Assembly: GCA_025174535.1 (NCBI GenBank)
Contig: JALBUN010000045.1
Span: forward strand, 3,410,001 to 3,474,000
Reading direction: 5' to 3'
Source: Cantharellus purpuraceus
Taxonomy: Eukaryota; Basidiomycota; Agaricomycetes; Cantharellales; Hydnaceae
DNA length: 64,000 bases
Position 1 is the first letter of the stretch, and every line of letters begins with the position of its first letter. The position numbers and the translations under genes were made by a program. Of this stretch, positions 22,998 to 34,447 are shown piece by piece. The notes below the pieces were generated by a model. The model was not told where the DNA came from. It worked only from the letters and a program-made list of their open reading frames with translations, and did not search any database.

Positions 22998-25900
22998 GCC
23001 TGAACACATCCGCTCTTTTCCACTCCGACTCCCTTACCCTCCTCATCCACTCCGACTCCATTCCCGATACCACTATTCAAGCATTAATTGACTCTGGTTC
23101 TACTCACTGTTTCCTCAATTCCTCTTTTTCTGATTTACATAAACCCATACATACACCATAACTCCGATACCACTCTGATTATTTGATGGCACTACTAATG
23201 CTGTTATTTCATGAGCTATAGATCTGTCTATCCGTTTTTCTGTTGGAGAAATCCAGACCCTTACATTCTATGTTACTCCACTTGACTCCAGCTGTTCTGT
23301 GGTTCTTGGACATAACTGGCTCACCCGCTACAATCTTTTGATTGACTGGGCATTGGGCCATATCACATTCCGTTCTCCAGCACAGGCTGTGTCATCCCCA
23401 ACATCACCAGCAACTATAGGTGCGAAATCATCTTCTGCCTCCACTGACTCCGCTCCAATAGATACTCCGTCTACCCCTCTGTTTATATCAATGGTGGACG
23501 CTATGGTCTTCGCCAGACTAAGCAAACTGGATGGTTCTCACACATTCCAGGTCCACCTCTCCGATCCGATATTCCTTGCCGCTCGTTCTGTCCGATCCAC
23601 TCCACCGGACCTCTCTATGGTTCCCAAGGAGTATCATGAGTTCGCCGACATGTTCAGCAAGTCTAAAGCTGACTCCCTAGCAGAACACTGACCATATGAT
23701 CTCAAGATCGAACTGCATGACAACTCCACCCCTCCGCTTGGCCCTATCTACTCGCTATCCCAAAAAGAGCTACTGGCTCTCCGAACATTCATAGACGAGA
23801 ACTTGGCCACAGGCTTCATCTGCCCATCCCTATCTCCTCATGGAGCTCCGGTCCTATTTGTCCGCAAAAAAGACGGATCACTCTGTCTATGCATTGACTT
23901 CCGTGGGCTCAACAAGATCACCAAGAAAGACCGATACCCGATACCCTGCAACGCGGACCTACTCGAGAGTCCTCGAAAGGCTAAGATCTATTCCAAAATA
24001 GATCTCCGACATGCCTACCATCTAGTCCACATCTGAGAAGGCGACAAATGGAAAACGACCTTCCGCACACGATATGGATCTTTCGAGTGGTGCGTCATGC
24101 CCTTTGGACTAACCAATGCTCCGGCTGCCTTCCAGAGGTTCATGAATGATACCTTCGCCGACCTCCTCGATGTGACCGTCCTCGTTTACTTAGACGACAT
24201 TCTGGTATATTCAGACAACGAAGAAGAACATTGGACACATGTCCGAGAGGTACTCCGATGTCTCTGAAAGCATGGCCTCTTCGCCCGCGCTGACAAATGC
24301 AAATTCCACTCTGACTGGGTTGAATACCTAGGCTATATCCTCTCCCCGGCAGGATTGACAATGTCCGATGACAAAATCAAAGCCATACAGGAATGGCCAG
24401 AACCCCGGAAAGTCAAGGATGTACAGTCCTTCCTCAGGTTCGCCAACTTCTACTGCCGCTTTATTCACATCTACTCCAATATCACTGTTCCGCTCACCCC
24501 ACTCACTAGGAAGGGTATCCAATGGAATTTCACTGACGAATGTAGACAGAGTTTTGAGACCTTTAAAAAGGCCTTTACTTCTGCTCCGATACTGACTCAT
24601 TGGGTTCCAGATGTTCTCATCCTATTAGAGACCGCCGCCTCTGACTATACACTTGCCGCGATCCTGTCCATCATCTCTCCAGACGACGGACAAGTCCACC
24701 CGATCGCTTTTCACTCGCATACATTTACGCCCCCCGAACTGAACTATGTCATCCATGACAAAGAGCTCCTTGCCATATATGAAGCCTTCCGGATATGGAG
24801 ACACTACCTTGAGGGTCCCTCCGATCCGGTGGACGTCATAACTGACCACAAGAACTTGGAATACTTCTCCACAATGAAACTGCTCACCCAGAGACAAGTC
24901 CGATGGTCCGAATACCTATCTCAGTTCAATCTCATTATCTGTTTCCGTCCAGGTCGACTCAGAGCAAAGCCCAACATGTTAACTAGACGCTGGGACGTCT
25001 ACCCTAAAGAGGGGAGTAGCGACTATGCCACTGTAAACCCACACAACTTTTGTCCTGTGTTTACTAACGAGCAGCTGGCATCATCCCTACGAGCATCCAC
25101 CCTCATGACTCCCACCCTCTGAGCTGTCACCATTATGGACATCGACCAACTCCACTCCGACATCCGCTCATCACTCCAATCTGATCCTGTTGCGGTTAAA
25201 CACTTGGACAACCCTTCCGATCCGAAATGGTCACTTGACACCGAAGGGCACCTCTGACACAACGGCCGGATATACGTCCCCGACGCCAATGGCCTCTGAC
25301 TCCGAATTTTGCAGTATTATCATGATCACCCGATCTCCGGCCACTTCAGGCAAAATTGCACACAAGGATTAATCCAACAAGACTACGTATGGCCAAAAAT
25401 GCGGGAATACATTCAACACTACTGTAACTCCTGTACCACGTGTATGCGCTCAAAATCGCAAAGGCACAAACCCTACAGAACACTTAAGCAACTTCTGATC
25501 CCAGAGCAACCATGGAACTCCATCTCCATGGATTTCATAGAGAAGCTCCCCCCATTGCTTGGATATGACACCATACTCGTGGTTGTCGACAGGTTCACCA
25601 AACAGTCCCTATTCATTCCGATGCATGACACCATCACCTCCGCCTCACTAGCTAAATTGTTCGTTCTCCACGTATTCTCTAAACACGGAGTCCCATCACA
25701 TGTCACGTCCAATCGGGGCTTGGAGTTCGTATCCTCCTTCTTCCACACATTAGGAAAGGCTCTCGACATGAAGCTTCATTTCACCTCTGGATACCACCCT
25801 GAAGGAGACGGACAAACAGAACGAATGAATCAGTCCCTGGAACAATATCTCCGAATTTATTGTAACTATCAACAAGACAACTGGGCTGATCTACTTCTGA

Positions 25901-26609
25901 TTGCAGAGTTTGCCTACAACAACGCTCCGAATGCAACTACTGGCATCTCTCTGTTCTTTGCTAATAAAGGCTACCATCCGAACATCTCTGTTCACCCTGA
26001 AAAAGAACTTGCCTCCACCAAAGCCCGCCAATTTGTAATTGACCTTGATCAACTACACCAACATCTCCGAGAGACCATCTCCAATGCCCTCAGAAACAAT
26101 ATCAAGTCTCCGCAGACCGACGCCGCATTCCAGCTCCGGACCTGCAAATCGGAGACAAAGTATTTGTTAAGGCCAAACACTTCCGGACCACCCGTCCATC
26201 GAAGAAACTCTCCGAGAAATACTTAGGTCCTTATGAGGTCATTGCTCATGCGGGCAGCAGGTCTTTCACCCTCCACCTCCCGGACCACTTCCGAGCAGTT
26301 CATCCGGTCTTCCATATATCAATGCTCAAACCCGCTACTACGAACGAGATCTCCAGTCGCATGCAACCCCCACCTCCCCCGATCATCATTGAAGGAGACA
26401 ACGAATACAAGATATCTGAGATCCTGGACTTGAAGATCAACCGTCGATACAAGTGCAAGCTCCAGTACTTAGTCAAATGGACTGGATACGAAGGCACCAA
26501 TGAAGAATCCTCATGGATCTCCACGTCTGAACTTGATCACGCATCTGAATTTGTCTCCGATTTTCACTCCGCTTATCCAGACAAACCTGGCCCCCTTACG
26601 AATCTTTAA
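22998..26609 (+). pseudogene. A2 pol: protease, RT, RNase H, integrase, chromodomain
   Basis: Protease DSGSTHCF near 23090, linker 23299-23691, RT from about 23700 with YLDD (about 24187-24198), RNase H from about 24600, integrase zinc domain (YYHDHPISGH...CNSCTTC, 25309-25440), integrase core 25500-25900, and a C-terminal chromodomain 26322-26609 (YKCKLQYLVKWTGYEG). In-frame TGA stops lie at about 23690, 24034, 24265, 25120, 25257 and 25298, each where a CGA arginine is expected (A3 keeps CGA at the last two equivalents). RNase H reads ETAASD instead of ETDASD, so a catalytic Asp is lost. An indel near 26090 shifts the integrase tail. The chromodomain would direct integration to marked chromatin. 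Confidence 0.92.
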
Positions 26610-26711
26610 GTTCAATTACTAATGCTAATGCTATTATTTTGCATCGTCATTTTATTACAAGTCAAGGGAAATTGCATGCCTGCCCAAAAGCTCTGAAGGA
26701 ATCACTCCGCC

Positions 26712-28019
26712 TCATTCTTCTCCGTTCTGAAATTTATAATCATTTTCATTCTTATTTAATACATCGCGTTTCCTTTTTCCCTTTCCCTTTACCTCAGGCT
26801 CTGTCTCCAACGCCATCTCTGACTCCTCATCACTCTCTACATCCGACACCCAATCCTTCTCATCTCCCATGTCTGAATCCTCGTCCAATGGGGCCATGAA
26901 CTTCCGCAACTGACGTAACTTGGCTGTCCGATGACCCTCCAGAACCTCCTTCCGTTTCATCGTCCTCACCAAGTCTACTAACAACCCCTCCATCCACCAA
27001 AGGTGCTCCGACTGCAGGTTAACCAGCTGGATAAGCTGGCCCACAGTGCTATTGGGCGCTGAAACATGCCCCGTACCTGCACCGGTCGTTGCCCCTTCCG
27101 ATCCGACGCCGCTACCCCCAGCTGCCACAGCACTCATCTCCATCCACCTCTTTTTGGTTGGACGACCCTCTGATTCCTTCTCTGCCCCTCCTTGTACCAC
27201 TAGTCGGGGCTTGACACTCCGACTCTGGGGATCGAACTTCCCATCGATCCTACACCCTCCTTTCCGACCCCGACAACGATCGCAGGACCAAAGTCGGCAA
27301 GTTGGGCCAGTAGGCCACACGCACTCCACACCCGCATCATGACATAAGTCGCAAGTTACACCGGGTCCACCAAATGGCTCCGTTGGAGCCAGAGCCTTGG
27401 GTGGTCCACCCCTTCTCGCTGCAGCCTCTAAATGTTCCCTCTCCTCCTCCTTGTCCTGCTGTTCTGCCGCCGCCTTCTCCATCTTGCGCTTGTGAAGCTG
27501 GATCGCCAACCTCGCAACACGCAGCTCCTTCTTACAGGTCGCCAACACGTGACTCTCCGCCTTGCACCATATGACCCTCTGGTCCGCCTCTTGCTTCTCC
27601 GTATCAGCACTCGGGTAGGCCTTCAATGAAAAGACTGTGACATCGAGATTCTTCTTGGTGGTAGCAGCATAGAGCTCCACTCTTTTGCGAGCCTCGACCG
27701 CAGCTACCCAAGCCATCTCCTCGTAGGAATTCAAAGTGGGATCCGGCTCCGCATCCGTCCCAACATCCACGCCCACCTCGGGCTCCGCATTCACACCGAG
27801 ATCCCCATCCGATCCACTCAGATCCCCACACATATAAAATCTATACTCTATTTGGAAACTGTCACATCTCCATTTATCTGTCCAATTGTCACCACTGAAT
27901 CTTGCCCATCCATGTCCGGTTCCGATTGATGCATCAGCATCACCATAGGAACCTGGACATCCGTCCCCATCGGACTTGGACATACTCATGTAAGGCCATT
28001 GGCCTTGGAGACCCATCAC
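26712..28019 (-). CDS. Antisense gene in A2 with a Zn2Cys6 cluster, 435 aa
   Basis: An unbroken minus-strand frame that starts inside the 3' LTR (ATG at 28019) and runs to 26712, between chromodomain and LTR. Residues 1-75 are LTR-encoded. A coiled-coil-like Glu/Lys/Arg-rich segment (about 145-200) is followed by cysteines at 223, 226, 233, 246, 249 and 256, spaced C-x2-C-x6-C-x12-C-x2-C-x6-C. This is the spacing of Gal4-type fungal zinc clusters, so DNA binding is likely. The C-terminus is acidic (EDSDMGDEKDW, ESDEESEM) and ends with a basic KGKGKRKRD stretch like a nuclear signal. It is open although sense-strand gag and pol are broken. It could regulate the element or be a captured host regulator. 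Confidence 0.7.
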   Translation of the reverse strand: MMGLQGQWPYMSMSKSDGDGCPGSYGDADASIGTGHGWARFSGDNWTDKWRCDSFQIEYRFYMCGDLSGSDGDLGVNAEPEVGVDVGTDAEPDPTLNSYEEMAWVAAVEARKRVELYAATTKKNLDVTVFSLKAYPSADTEKQEADQRVIWCKAESHVLATCKKELRVARLAIQLHKRKMEKAAAEQQDKEEEREHLEAAARRGGPPKALAPTEPFGGPGVTCDLCHDAGVECVWPTGPTCRLWSCDRCRGRKGGCRIDGKFDPQSRSVKPRLVVQGGAEKESEGRPTKKRWMEMSAVAAGGSGVGSEGATTGAGTGHVSAPNSTVGQLIQLVNLQSEHLWWMEGLLVDLVRTMKRKEVLEGHRTAKLRQLRKFMAPLDEDSDMGDEKDWVSDVESDEESEMALETEPEVKGKGKRKRDVLNKNENDYKFQNGEE

Positions 28020-28313
28020 CGGAGTAATTATTATTAGATTTCAAATATGTATTTAAGCTGCCCGACTGGGGACCTCATTCCCCAGTTGGAATATTGAATC
28101 ACGCCTAGTTCCTAAGTCTGATCCTAACTCTCTAAGTCATACTCTGTCTCCAAAATCTTGGACACCAGTATTAGTGAGGGCGCAGCACATAAGCTGAAGC
28201 CAAGTCTGTTCTGACCCTCATGACATACCCCGACTCCCTCTCCAACTCCAACCAAACCTCTGACCTGACCTCCAACCCAATCTCCAACCTCCAATTGGAC
28301 CTAGTGTGTAACA
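27793..28313 (+). repeat. 3' LTR of A2, first bases replaced
   Basis: Matches the 5' LTR from the CAGATCCCC stretch (about base 30 of the LTR) to the end GTGTGTAACA at 28313. The expected TGTTATGACTATATTC start is missing; instead the sequence passes without a break into the antisense gene. Many transitions distinguish it from the 5' LTR, so the insertion is not recent. Confidence 0.8.
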
Positions 28314-30013
28314 GAACCTTTGAGACAAGAAGTTCTCAAGAAGGGCTTAAATGCTGAGTTTAGCAGTATTGAGCAGTTGTATGAAACTGCTTGAATGATA
28401 GAGGAAGCAATGTGATATCACAATGGTATGCAATGCCCAGAGAACATGACTAACACGTCCCCCTCAACCCATAGACCAGTGGTCAATAGAACTACTGGTA
28501 TGATGAATATGGGGAGTTGACCCATGCCCCATGGACACTTGTATACAGCTCCCAACACACACTCATGACAAGTGAGTGTGTCAAGGTTGGAACCCTGTAA
28601 TGGAAGCTCTGGGTCTAATTCCAACAATTACCTTTTCAAGGGTAATTATCAATCAAAACCACCAGCACACGTGAGTGGTGATTGATCAAACAATGTTACT
28701 AGTAATGTTGTGTGCTACAAATGTGGCCAGACAGGTCACATGTGACCCAGCTGCCCCAAACTAATGGGCAACATAAGGTCAGCTGCAGTCTGAAAGGATG
28801 TGTCCTCACACATAGTGGAGGATAAGGTAGATGGATTCTCCCTGATAGAGGGAGAACATGAAGAAGCAATGGATGATCCCAAGGACCATCTAGATGAAAA
28901 AATATCAGCTATAGAAGTGGCTGACAAATGGGATGAAGAGGTCACCCCATACAAATAGGACAACCACAATGACACCCCCAAAAAGGAGGCTATGCCAATG
29001 TATCGCTCTAATGCAATACAAATTCAACCCAATGATCAAATTCCACTGAAACACACCTATGCAATGTGTTTCTGTAGTGCAACAAGATTCCCAAGAAGCA
29101 GGGAATCATGACAGCTGCATATAGCTGCTGTCAGTGTTGACAGATCAGCTGAACCTATGTATAATCATAGGAGCTGACAGAAGTCAACAGCATGACCAGA
29201 TAGACCATGCATAGAAAATAAAACAATCTCTGGGTATTGGGAGATTGGTGGAACACTAGCCCACTGTCTATTAGACAGTGGAAGCAAGGGGATAATGAGA
29301 TCCCCTGAATTCACACGTGTGACAGGTATGAAAACCTTTGCACTAGAGCAACCCATTGCACTGCAATTAGCATGCATTGGGAGCAGGAGTACCATAATTA
29401 TGGTATGCATACTACCATAAAGTTTGGTAGTTGGGACATTGAAGAATATTTCAATGTCACCAATGTTGAGTATTACAATGTAATACTCAGTACCCTATTC
29501 CTATGAAAGCTAGGAATATGCCTGGACTTTAATGGCCCAAGCCAAATCATGATAGGAACTGAAGAAGTCCCCACCAATGAAGAGCATAATACTGATGCTC
29601 TTCGTACCCCATCATGGGGTATAAACTCAATGCAAAGAAGGAGTATTGGTGTGAATAAATGATGCCAAGGGGGTAACTCTAAACACAAGCTACCCACAAT
29701 GCAGTCCTTCCCAAAAGAAGGACTAGACTCAGTAAAGGCCCCCCCAATGGAGGATCCAAATAAGAGCACAACATGAATAGCTTCATTGCATGAAGGATCA
29801 ACTGCTTACATGGCTGGTCAGATCCCTCAGTTGAGGGATCAATGGAAAGAAAAGTATGCTGACCTATTCGGCAGCATACCCTTAGAACTTCCCCCATTTA
29901 GGGAAGTTACCCACGAGATTAATCTCATGGATCCTGACAAGCGAATACATTATCACTTGCCTAAGTGTCCAGAGCACTACTGAGCAGAACTTTCAGAGAA
30001 AGGTCTGCAATAC
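28314..30013 (+). pseudogene. Element G gag end, protease and start of RT
   Basis: Continues the G frame interrupted by A2: EPLRQEVLKKGLNAEF, then a zinc knuckle CYKCGQTGHM-x-PSC (about 28708-28752, with TGA inside), a protease motif LLDSGSKGIM (about 29268-29297), and the segment ahead of RT (PPFREVTHEINLMDPDKR, then LPKCPEHY, to 29985). It ends at 30013 where an H LTR fragment starts. Many stops are TGA at arginine positions. The stretch is saturated with perfect inverted repeats of 8-9 bp arms (see findings), which do not occur at this density in A, F or J. Confidence 0.8.
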
Positions 30014-30390
30014 TGTATGGGAACTGGTTTTCCCTTAAAAGATCTTGTTTAAAGTCCCAAAACTGTACAATTTCGCTTCATGGCCTTAAAATATCAGCAT
30101 ATATGTGCTGCTTTCTCTTGATTCAGGGCCATTCAAATATTCTCTATTTTTTCATATTTTTTTCGGGAATTTTCCATGCAGAAATGAGTCTACAAACTTA
30201 TTGTTCTGCTGGGTGAAGTTTTGGGACCCACATGGGCCTGCAAACCTTCGCAGATGTCAGCAGCCCCAAAGTCAGCCGGAGTCACCCGGACAACTGACTC
30301 ATTTTCACATGACTCATTTCAATCTCCAACTCAATCTGGTCACCACTGCCAGTAAATGCTCAATATCTTCACAACCACTGCACCTCCTGA
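30014..30390 (+). repeat. Diverged LTR H fragment, 5' part
   Basis: Begins TGTATGGGAACTGG, the H LTR start, and follows the reverse complement of 1250-1020 with blocks such as AAATATCAGCATATAT and TTCAAATATTCTCTATTTT. It is cut at 30390 by the truncated A3 LTR. It is much more diverged than the two copies at the window start, so it belongs to an older subfamily. Confidence 0.7.
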
Positions 30391-30819
30391 CGATTCCGCC
30401 CATCCGTCTCCGGTTCCGATTGATGCATCGGCATCACCATAGGAACCCGGACGTCTGTCCCCATTGGACTCGGACATACTCATGCAAGGCCGTTGGCCTC
30501 AGAGACCCATCACCGGAGTAATTATTATTAGATTTCAAATATGTATTTAAGTTGCCCGACTGGGGACTTCATTCCCCAGTTGGAATATTGAATCACGCCT
30601 AGTTCCTAAGTCCGATCCTAACTCTCTAAGTCATACTCCGTCTCCAAAATCTCAGACACCAGTATTAGTGAGGGTGCAGCACATAAGCTGAAGCCAAGTC
30701 CGTCCCAACCCCCACGACGTGCTCTGACTCTGACCCAACCTCCGACCCAACTTCCGACCCAAACTCCAACCCAAACTCCAACCCAATCTCCGACCCCCAA
30801 TCGGACCTAGTGCGTAACA
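30391..30819 (+). repeat. 5' LTR of A3, lacking its first part
   Basis: Starts within the LTR at CGATTCCGCCCATCC and ends GTGCGTAACA at 30819, followed by the family A internal start GTATATTCAAACTGCC. About 100 bp of the LTR 5' end are missing, cut at the junction with the H fragment. Confidence 0.85.
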
Positions 30820-30849
30820 GTATATTCAAACTGCCACACTCACTCCTAC

Positions 30850-31985
30850 CAATGCCATGATCCACTGCCAATTTCAAACGTGCACGAACCGTCAAGGTGC
30901 CCCCTCCCAGCATCAACACCATCCCCGAGGTCATCGAAGAACCGACAGACCACATAGAGGCCATCAATGAAGAAGACAACACCCCGCCCTCTCCAAATCT
31001 GGCACAAGCCATCTCCCTGCTTGCCAGCAGCATCCATAACCCACAAGCCCCTAAGTCCCGGACCAAGGTCTGAGAACCCAACCCCTTCAATGGCTCCAAT
31101 CCGTGAAAGCTCCAGCCATTCTTGGTGCAATGCCAGTTGAATTTCCATGACCGCCCCAACACATTCACATCTGATTGGGTGAAGGTCACCTTTGCCATGT
31201 CCTATCTCAAGGGCACCGCACTGGACTACTTTGAGCCAGCATGCATGGATGACTCCGATGACCTGATATGGTCAGAGGACTACTCCAACTTCATCTCCGA
31301 ACTTCGGACCAATTTTGGTCTTTACAACCCCGAGGCCGATGCCGAGAACGAACTCAATTGACTTCAGATGAAGGAAAATCACAAAATTGCAAAATACATT
31401 GTGAGTTTCCAGCAGCTAGCTCTGAAAGTCCAATGGGGCGATGCCACACTCCAACGCCAATTTTACGTTGGACTCCCATCCCGCATCAAGGACAAGATAT
31501 CACGCATCAGTAAGCTGGATACTTTGGCTACCCTCCGCAAGCTCACCCAATCCATCGATGCCCGTTATTGGGAACGTCAATCCGAGGTCTCCCGTGAAAA
31601 CTCGGCTAACAACAAATCATCGGACAAGACCCCAAAGTCCAACAAGGGGTCCGATAAGCGGGCCACCGCCAACTCAGGCCAGAAGTCAAACACTGGTAAC
31701 GCTGCCGCTTCCGGTTCCGGTCAGAACAATTCTGGCACCAGCAATAACTCCGGAGCTTGCAAGGGTACTCCAGACCTCTCCACCAAGCTGGGGAAGGACA
31801 GAAAACTCACCCAGCAGGAACGCCAGTGCCACATGGACAACAACCTCTGTCTGTTCTGTGGAAAGCCTGGTCACCAAGCCAAGGATTGCAACAAGGCAAC
31901 CTTGTCTGCAGCAAAGGCAAAGGGCCATGCCACCAACGCCATGATGGACAAGTCCGACGCTAAAGTGATGGACCAAAACAAATAG
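30850..31985 (+). pseudogene. A3 gag
   Basis: Same gag as A2 but without the 11-bp deletion: frame 31122-31361 continues to 31368-31985 with single TGA codons at about 31070, 31107 and 31361, all at likely CGA sites. It has a zinc knuckle CLFCGKPGHQAKDC near 31850-31895 and a TAG at 31983-31985. It gives a cleaner view of the family A capsid than A2. Confidence 0.85.
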
Positions 31986-31989
31986 TAAG

Positions 31990-32895
31990 CAGTCCTATAG
32001 CCTCCATACGGGCTGAGGGCTGCATTGGTACTCCCCGTACGACAAACGAGGTCCGCCTGAACGCATCCACTCTTTCCCACTCCGACTCCCTTACCCTCCT
32101 CGTCCACTCTGACTCCATTCCCGATACCGCTATTCAAGCATTAATTGACTCTGGTTCTACTCACTGTTTCCTCAATTCCTCTTTCTCTGATTTACATAAA
32201 CTCCATACATACACCATAACTCCGATACCACTCTGATTATTTGATGGCACTACTAATGCTGTTATTTCAAAAGCTATAGATCTGTCTATCTGTTTTTCTG
32301 TTGGAGAAATCCAGACCCTTACGTTACTCCACTTGACTCCAGCTGTTCTGTGGTTCTTGGACATAACTGGCTCACCCGCTACAATCTTTTGATTGACTGG
32401 GCATTGGGCCATATCACATTCCGTTCTCCAGCACAGGCTGTGTCATCCCCGACATCACCAGCAACTATAAACACTTGGACGACCCTCCCGATTTGAAATG
32501 GTCACTTGACCCCGAGGGACACCTCCGACACAACAACCGGATATACGTCCCCGATGCCAATGACCTCCGACTCCGAGTTTTGCAGTATTATCATGATCAC
32601 CCGATCTCCGGCCATTTTGGGCAAAATTGCACACAAGGATTAATCCAACGAGACTACGTATGGCCAAAAATGCGGGAATACATTCAACACTACTGTAACT
32701 CCTGCACCATGTGTATGCGCTCAAAATCACAAAGGCACAAACCCTACGGAACGCTTAAGCAACTTCTGATCCCAGAGCAACCATGGAACTCCATCTCCAT
32801 GGATTTCATAGAGAAGCTCCCCCCATCGCTTGGATATGACACCATACTCGTGATTGTTGACAGGTTCACTAAACAGTCACTATTCATTGCGACGC
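31990..32895 (+). pseudogene. A3 protease joined to integrase by a deletion
   Basis: The protease region (DSGSTHCF near 32145) runs to the linker at about 32468 and is joined directly to integrase sequence (AACACTTGGAC...). RT and RNase H, about 2.7 kb in A2, are gone. The integrase frame 32475-32906 keeps the zinc-binding domain and the start of the core (MDFIEKLPPS), then is interrupted at 32895 by B1. Confidence 0.85.
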
Positions 32896-33104
32896 TGACG
32901 AGCTAGGACGCATCAAGGACGTATATTGAACCACTCTGACAGTCCAACTCCGCCAGCGTCTTTTCGTATCAACTTTTAAATAGCACTGCAACTCCCTCTC
33001 CACCTCAGTCTCTAATTCTAGCCATTGATTGTCACTCGTGTTTCATCGCCATCGATCATTATCAGCCTTCTATTCACACCAATCCTTTCATCATCATTCA
33101 CATG

Positions 33105-33669
33105 GACGCTTGTTCGGAATCATGTCAGTATACAATATTCTGATGTATAGGAGATATACATCAGGATTTCAATGATACATAAAGCCAGGGAGTTACAATT
33201 TGGATATCTTAAAAGATTTCGGATGTGTGAAATTTTCATAAATATAAACATATATTCTATATTTTAATAAACTTTAAAAGATAAGATATTTGGTTGAGAT
33301 GAACATAATTATTTACATGGATATAATAGGAATGTATATATGAATATAATTGGTATTATATAGGGTATTTAGATATACAAATACCAGGTGGGGATTAAAG
33401 ATAGTTCAAATTATGTTACAAGTATTGTATAAGAAAGAATCAATGATATTTGGATGTTCCTTCAAGAGAGTTGCCACCACTAAATGGGGAAAAAACAATT
33501 ATTTTTGAGAATTATGCCAAAATATCACAATATGTTTTAATCTAGTATATTGTGTAAAATTTGAGAATCATGTTGAAATATGAAAATAAGTTTGAATTGA
33601 AGTGTATTGTATAAAATTTGAGGAAAATAGGTTGTACATACGTATTTGTTGTATTTCTGAATAAGCGTC
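33105..33669 (+). mobile_element. MITE D2, 565 bp
   Basis: Ends GACGCTTGTTCGGAA and TTTCTGAATAAGCGTC; 3-bp duplication ATG on both sides (33102-33104, 33670-33672). It has the same length and near identical sequence to D3 and D4. It is inserted exactly at the start codon of the B1 ORF, so the duplicated ATG leaves the ORF with its own start codon after the MITE. Confidence 0.9.
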
Positions 33670-33672
33670 ATG

Positions 33673-34447
33673 GCTTCCCATTCTATTCCCCTCTCCAACA
33701 TCGCTTCTAATAATACGTCACACTGGTCTCTGGACACAGAGGACTATCAAAAATATGCCGAGCTCCACAGGCATGTTAAGCCACCTCCACATGTCAAAAT
33801 ACTTCCAAAACTCTTTCAACGTCCAAGATCCCCACCATGTCTCTCTTATGCCATTGGTGATTGTCAGGGTTCAAATAAGTCATATTCTATTTTTAGTATT
33901 TTCTCTTGACACCCCTATCAGCGCAGCCTGTCAGGGTGCGTCTCCCCTATTTCATTGCCCCTATCACTTCCCCTATCTTTCCTCCCCTATCTTGGTTCTC
34001 CTATCCGTCTCCATCATTTAGTATAAAGACTCGCCTTGGTGCAGTGTGATCCCCTCAGCTTGATCTCTGAGGATATCCGCTGTACCAGGTAAGTCCCATG
34101 TATTTATCAGAAACAGCTGTATAGACTGAGGATATCCGCTGTACCAGCTGGCATTATTTCTTATCGGCTCTCGCTTATTGAGTATCTTGTTGTTGTGGCC
34201 TCGTCATCAGCGTCGCCCTCACAGTGATCCTATATTCTTTCACAATTCCATTGAACCATATACATTCCTTGGCATTTTGCCTCTATATCATAACACGGAT
34301 AGAAGAGTCAAACGTGAGGTAGAATTTCAGTCGCCATCACCGACCTATCCTCCCACTTCAATCCGACTCAGGTTACATCGTATCAGGCAAAGGGACTGAA
34401 TACCCTTGGAACAGGATACCATATGGAGACGGATCACTAAGACAATA
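33673..34447 (+). pseudogene. B1 copy of the LTR-encoded ORF, interrupted by E1
   Basis: Homologue of the 144-codon ORF of B2. The N-terminal part starts at the ATG at 33670 (MASHSIPLSN), is cut by solo LTR E1 at 33861, and resumes after 34228 with PIFFHNSIEPYTF-equivalent codons up to a C-terminal SICCGC. Apart from E1 it differs from B2 by a few substitutions. See the entry at 37482-37916 for the family. Confidence 0.65.
33862..34223 (+). repeat. Solo LTR E1, 362 bp
   Basis: TGTCAGGG...CCCTCACA with GTGAT duplicated on both sides (33857-33861, 34224-34228). It has the same length as the right LTR of E2. It contains two copies of a 22-bp unit with GGATATCCGCTGTACCAG; the stretch between them is absent in E2's left LTR and in E4. 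A TAGTATAAAGAC stretch near 34019-34030 is a probable TATA box. Confidence 0.9.

Larger units (their letters stand above)
21238..28313 (+). mobile_element. Ty3/gypsy element A2, the longest A copy
   Basis: Order on the plus strand: 5' LTR 21238-21765, gag about 21780-22928, protease to integrase plus chromodomain 22998-26609, an antisense Zn2Cys6 gene 28019-26712, and a 3' LTR lacking its first bases (about 27793-28313). It is inserted in the gag of element G: the G protein reads on directly from RKRFVT to EPLRQEVLKKG. No target duplication is visible (TAACT left, GAACC right), so the right end is probably rearranged. The element is inactive: gag has an 11-bp deletion and pol several TGA stops. 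Confidence 0.9.

Noticed and set aside
21238..28313. A 5-bp target duplication for A2
   Set aside because: TAACT on the left and GAACC on the right do not match; the TAACA at the right is the LTR end itself.
28314..30013. Hairpin series as a CRISPR-like or integron-like repeat array
   Set aside because: Each hairpin has a different sequence, spacing is irregular, and a retroelement reading frame runs through them.
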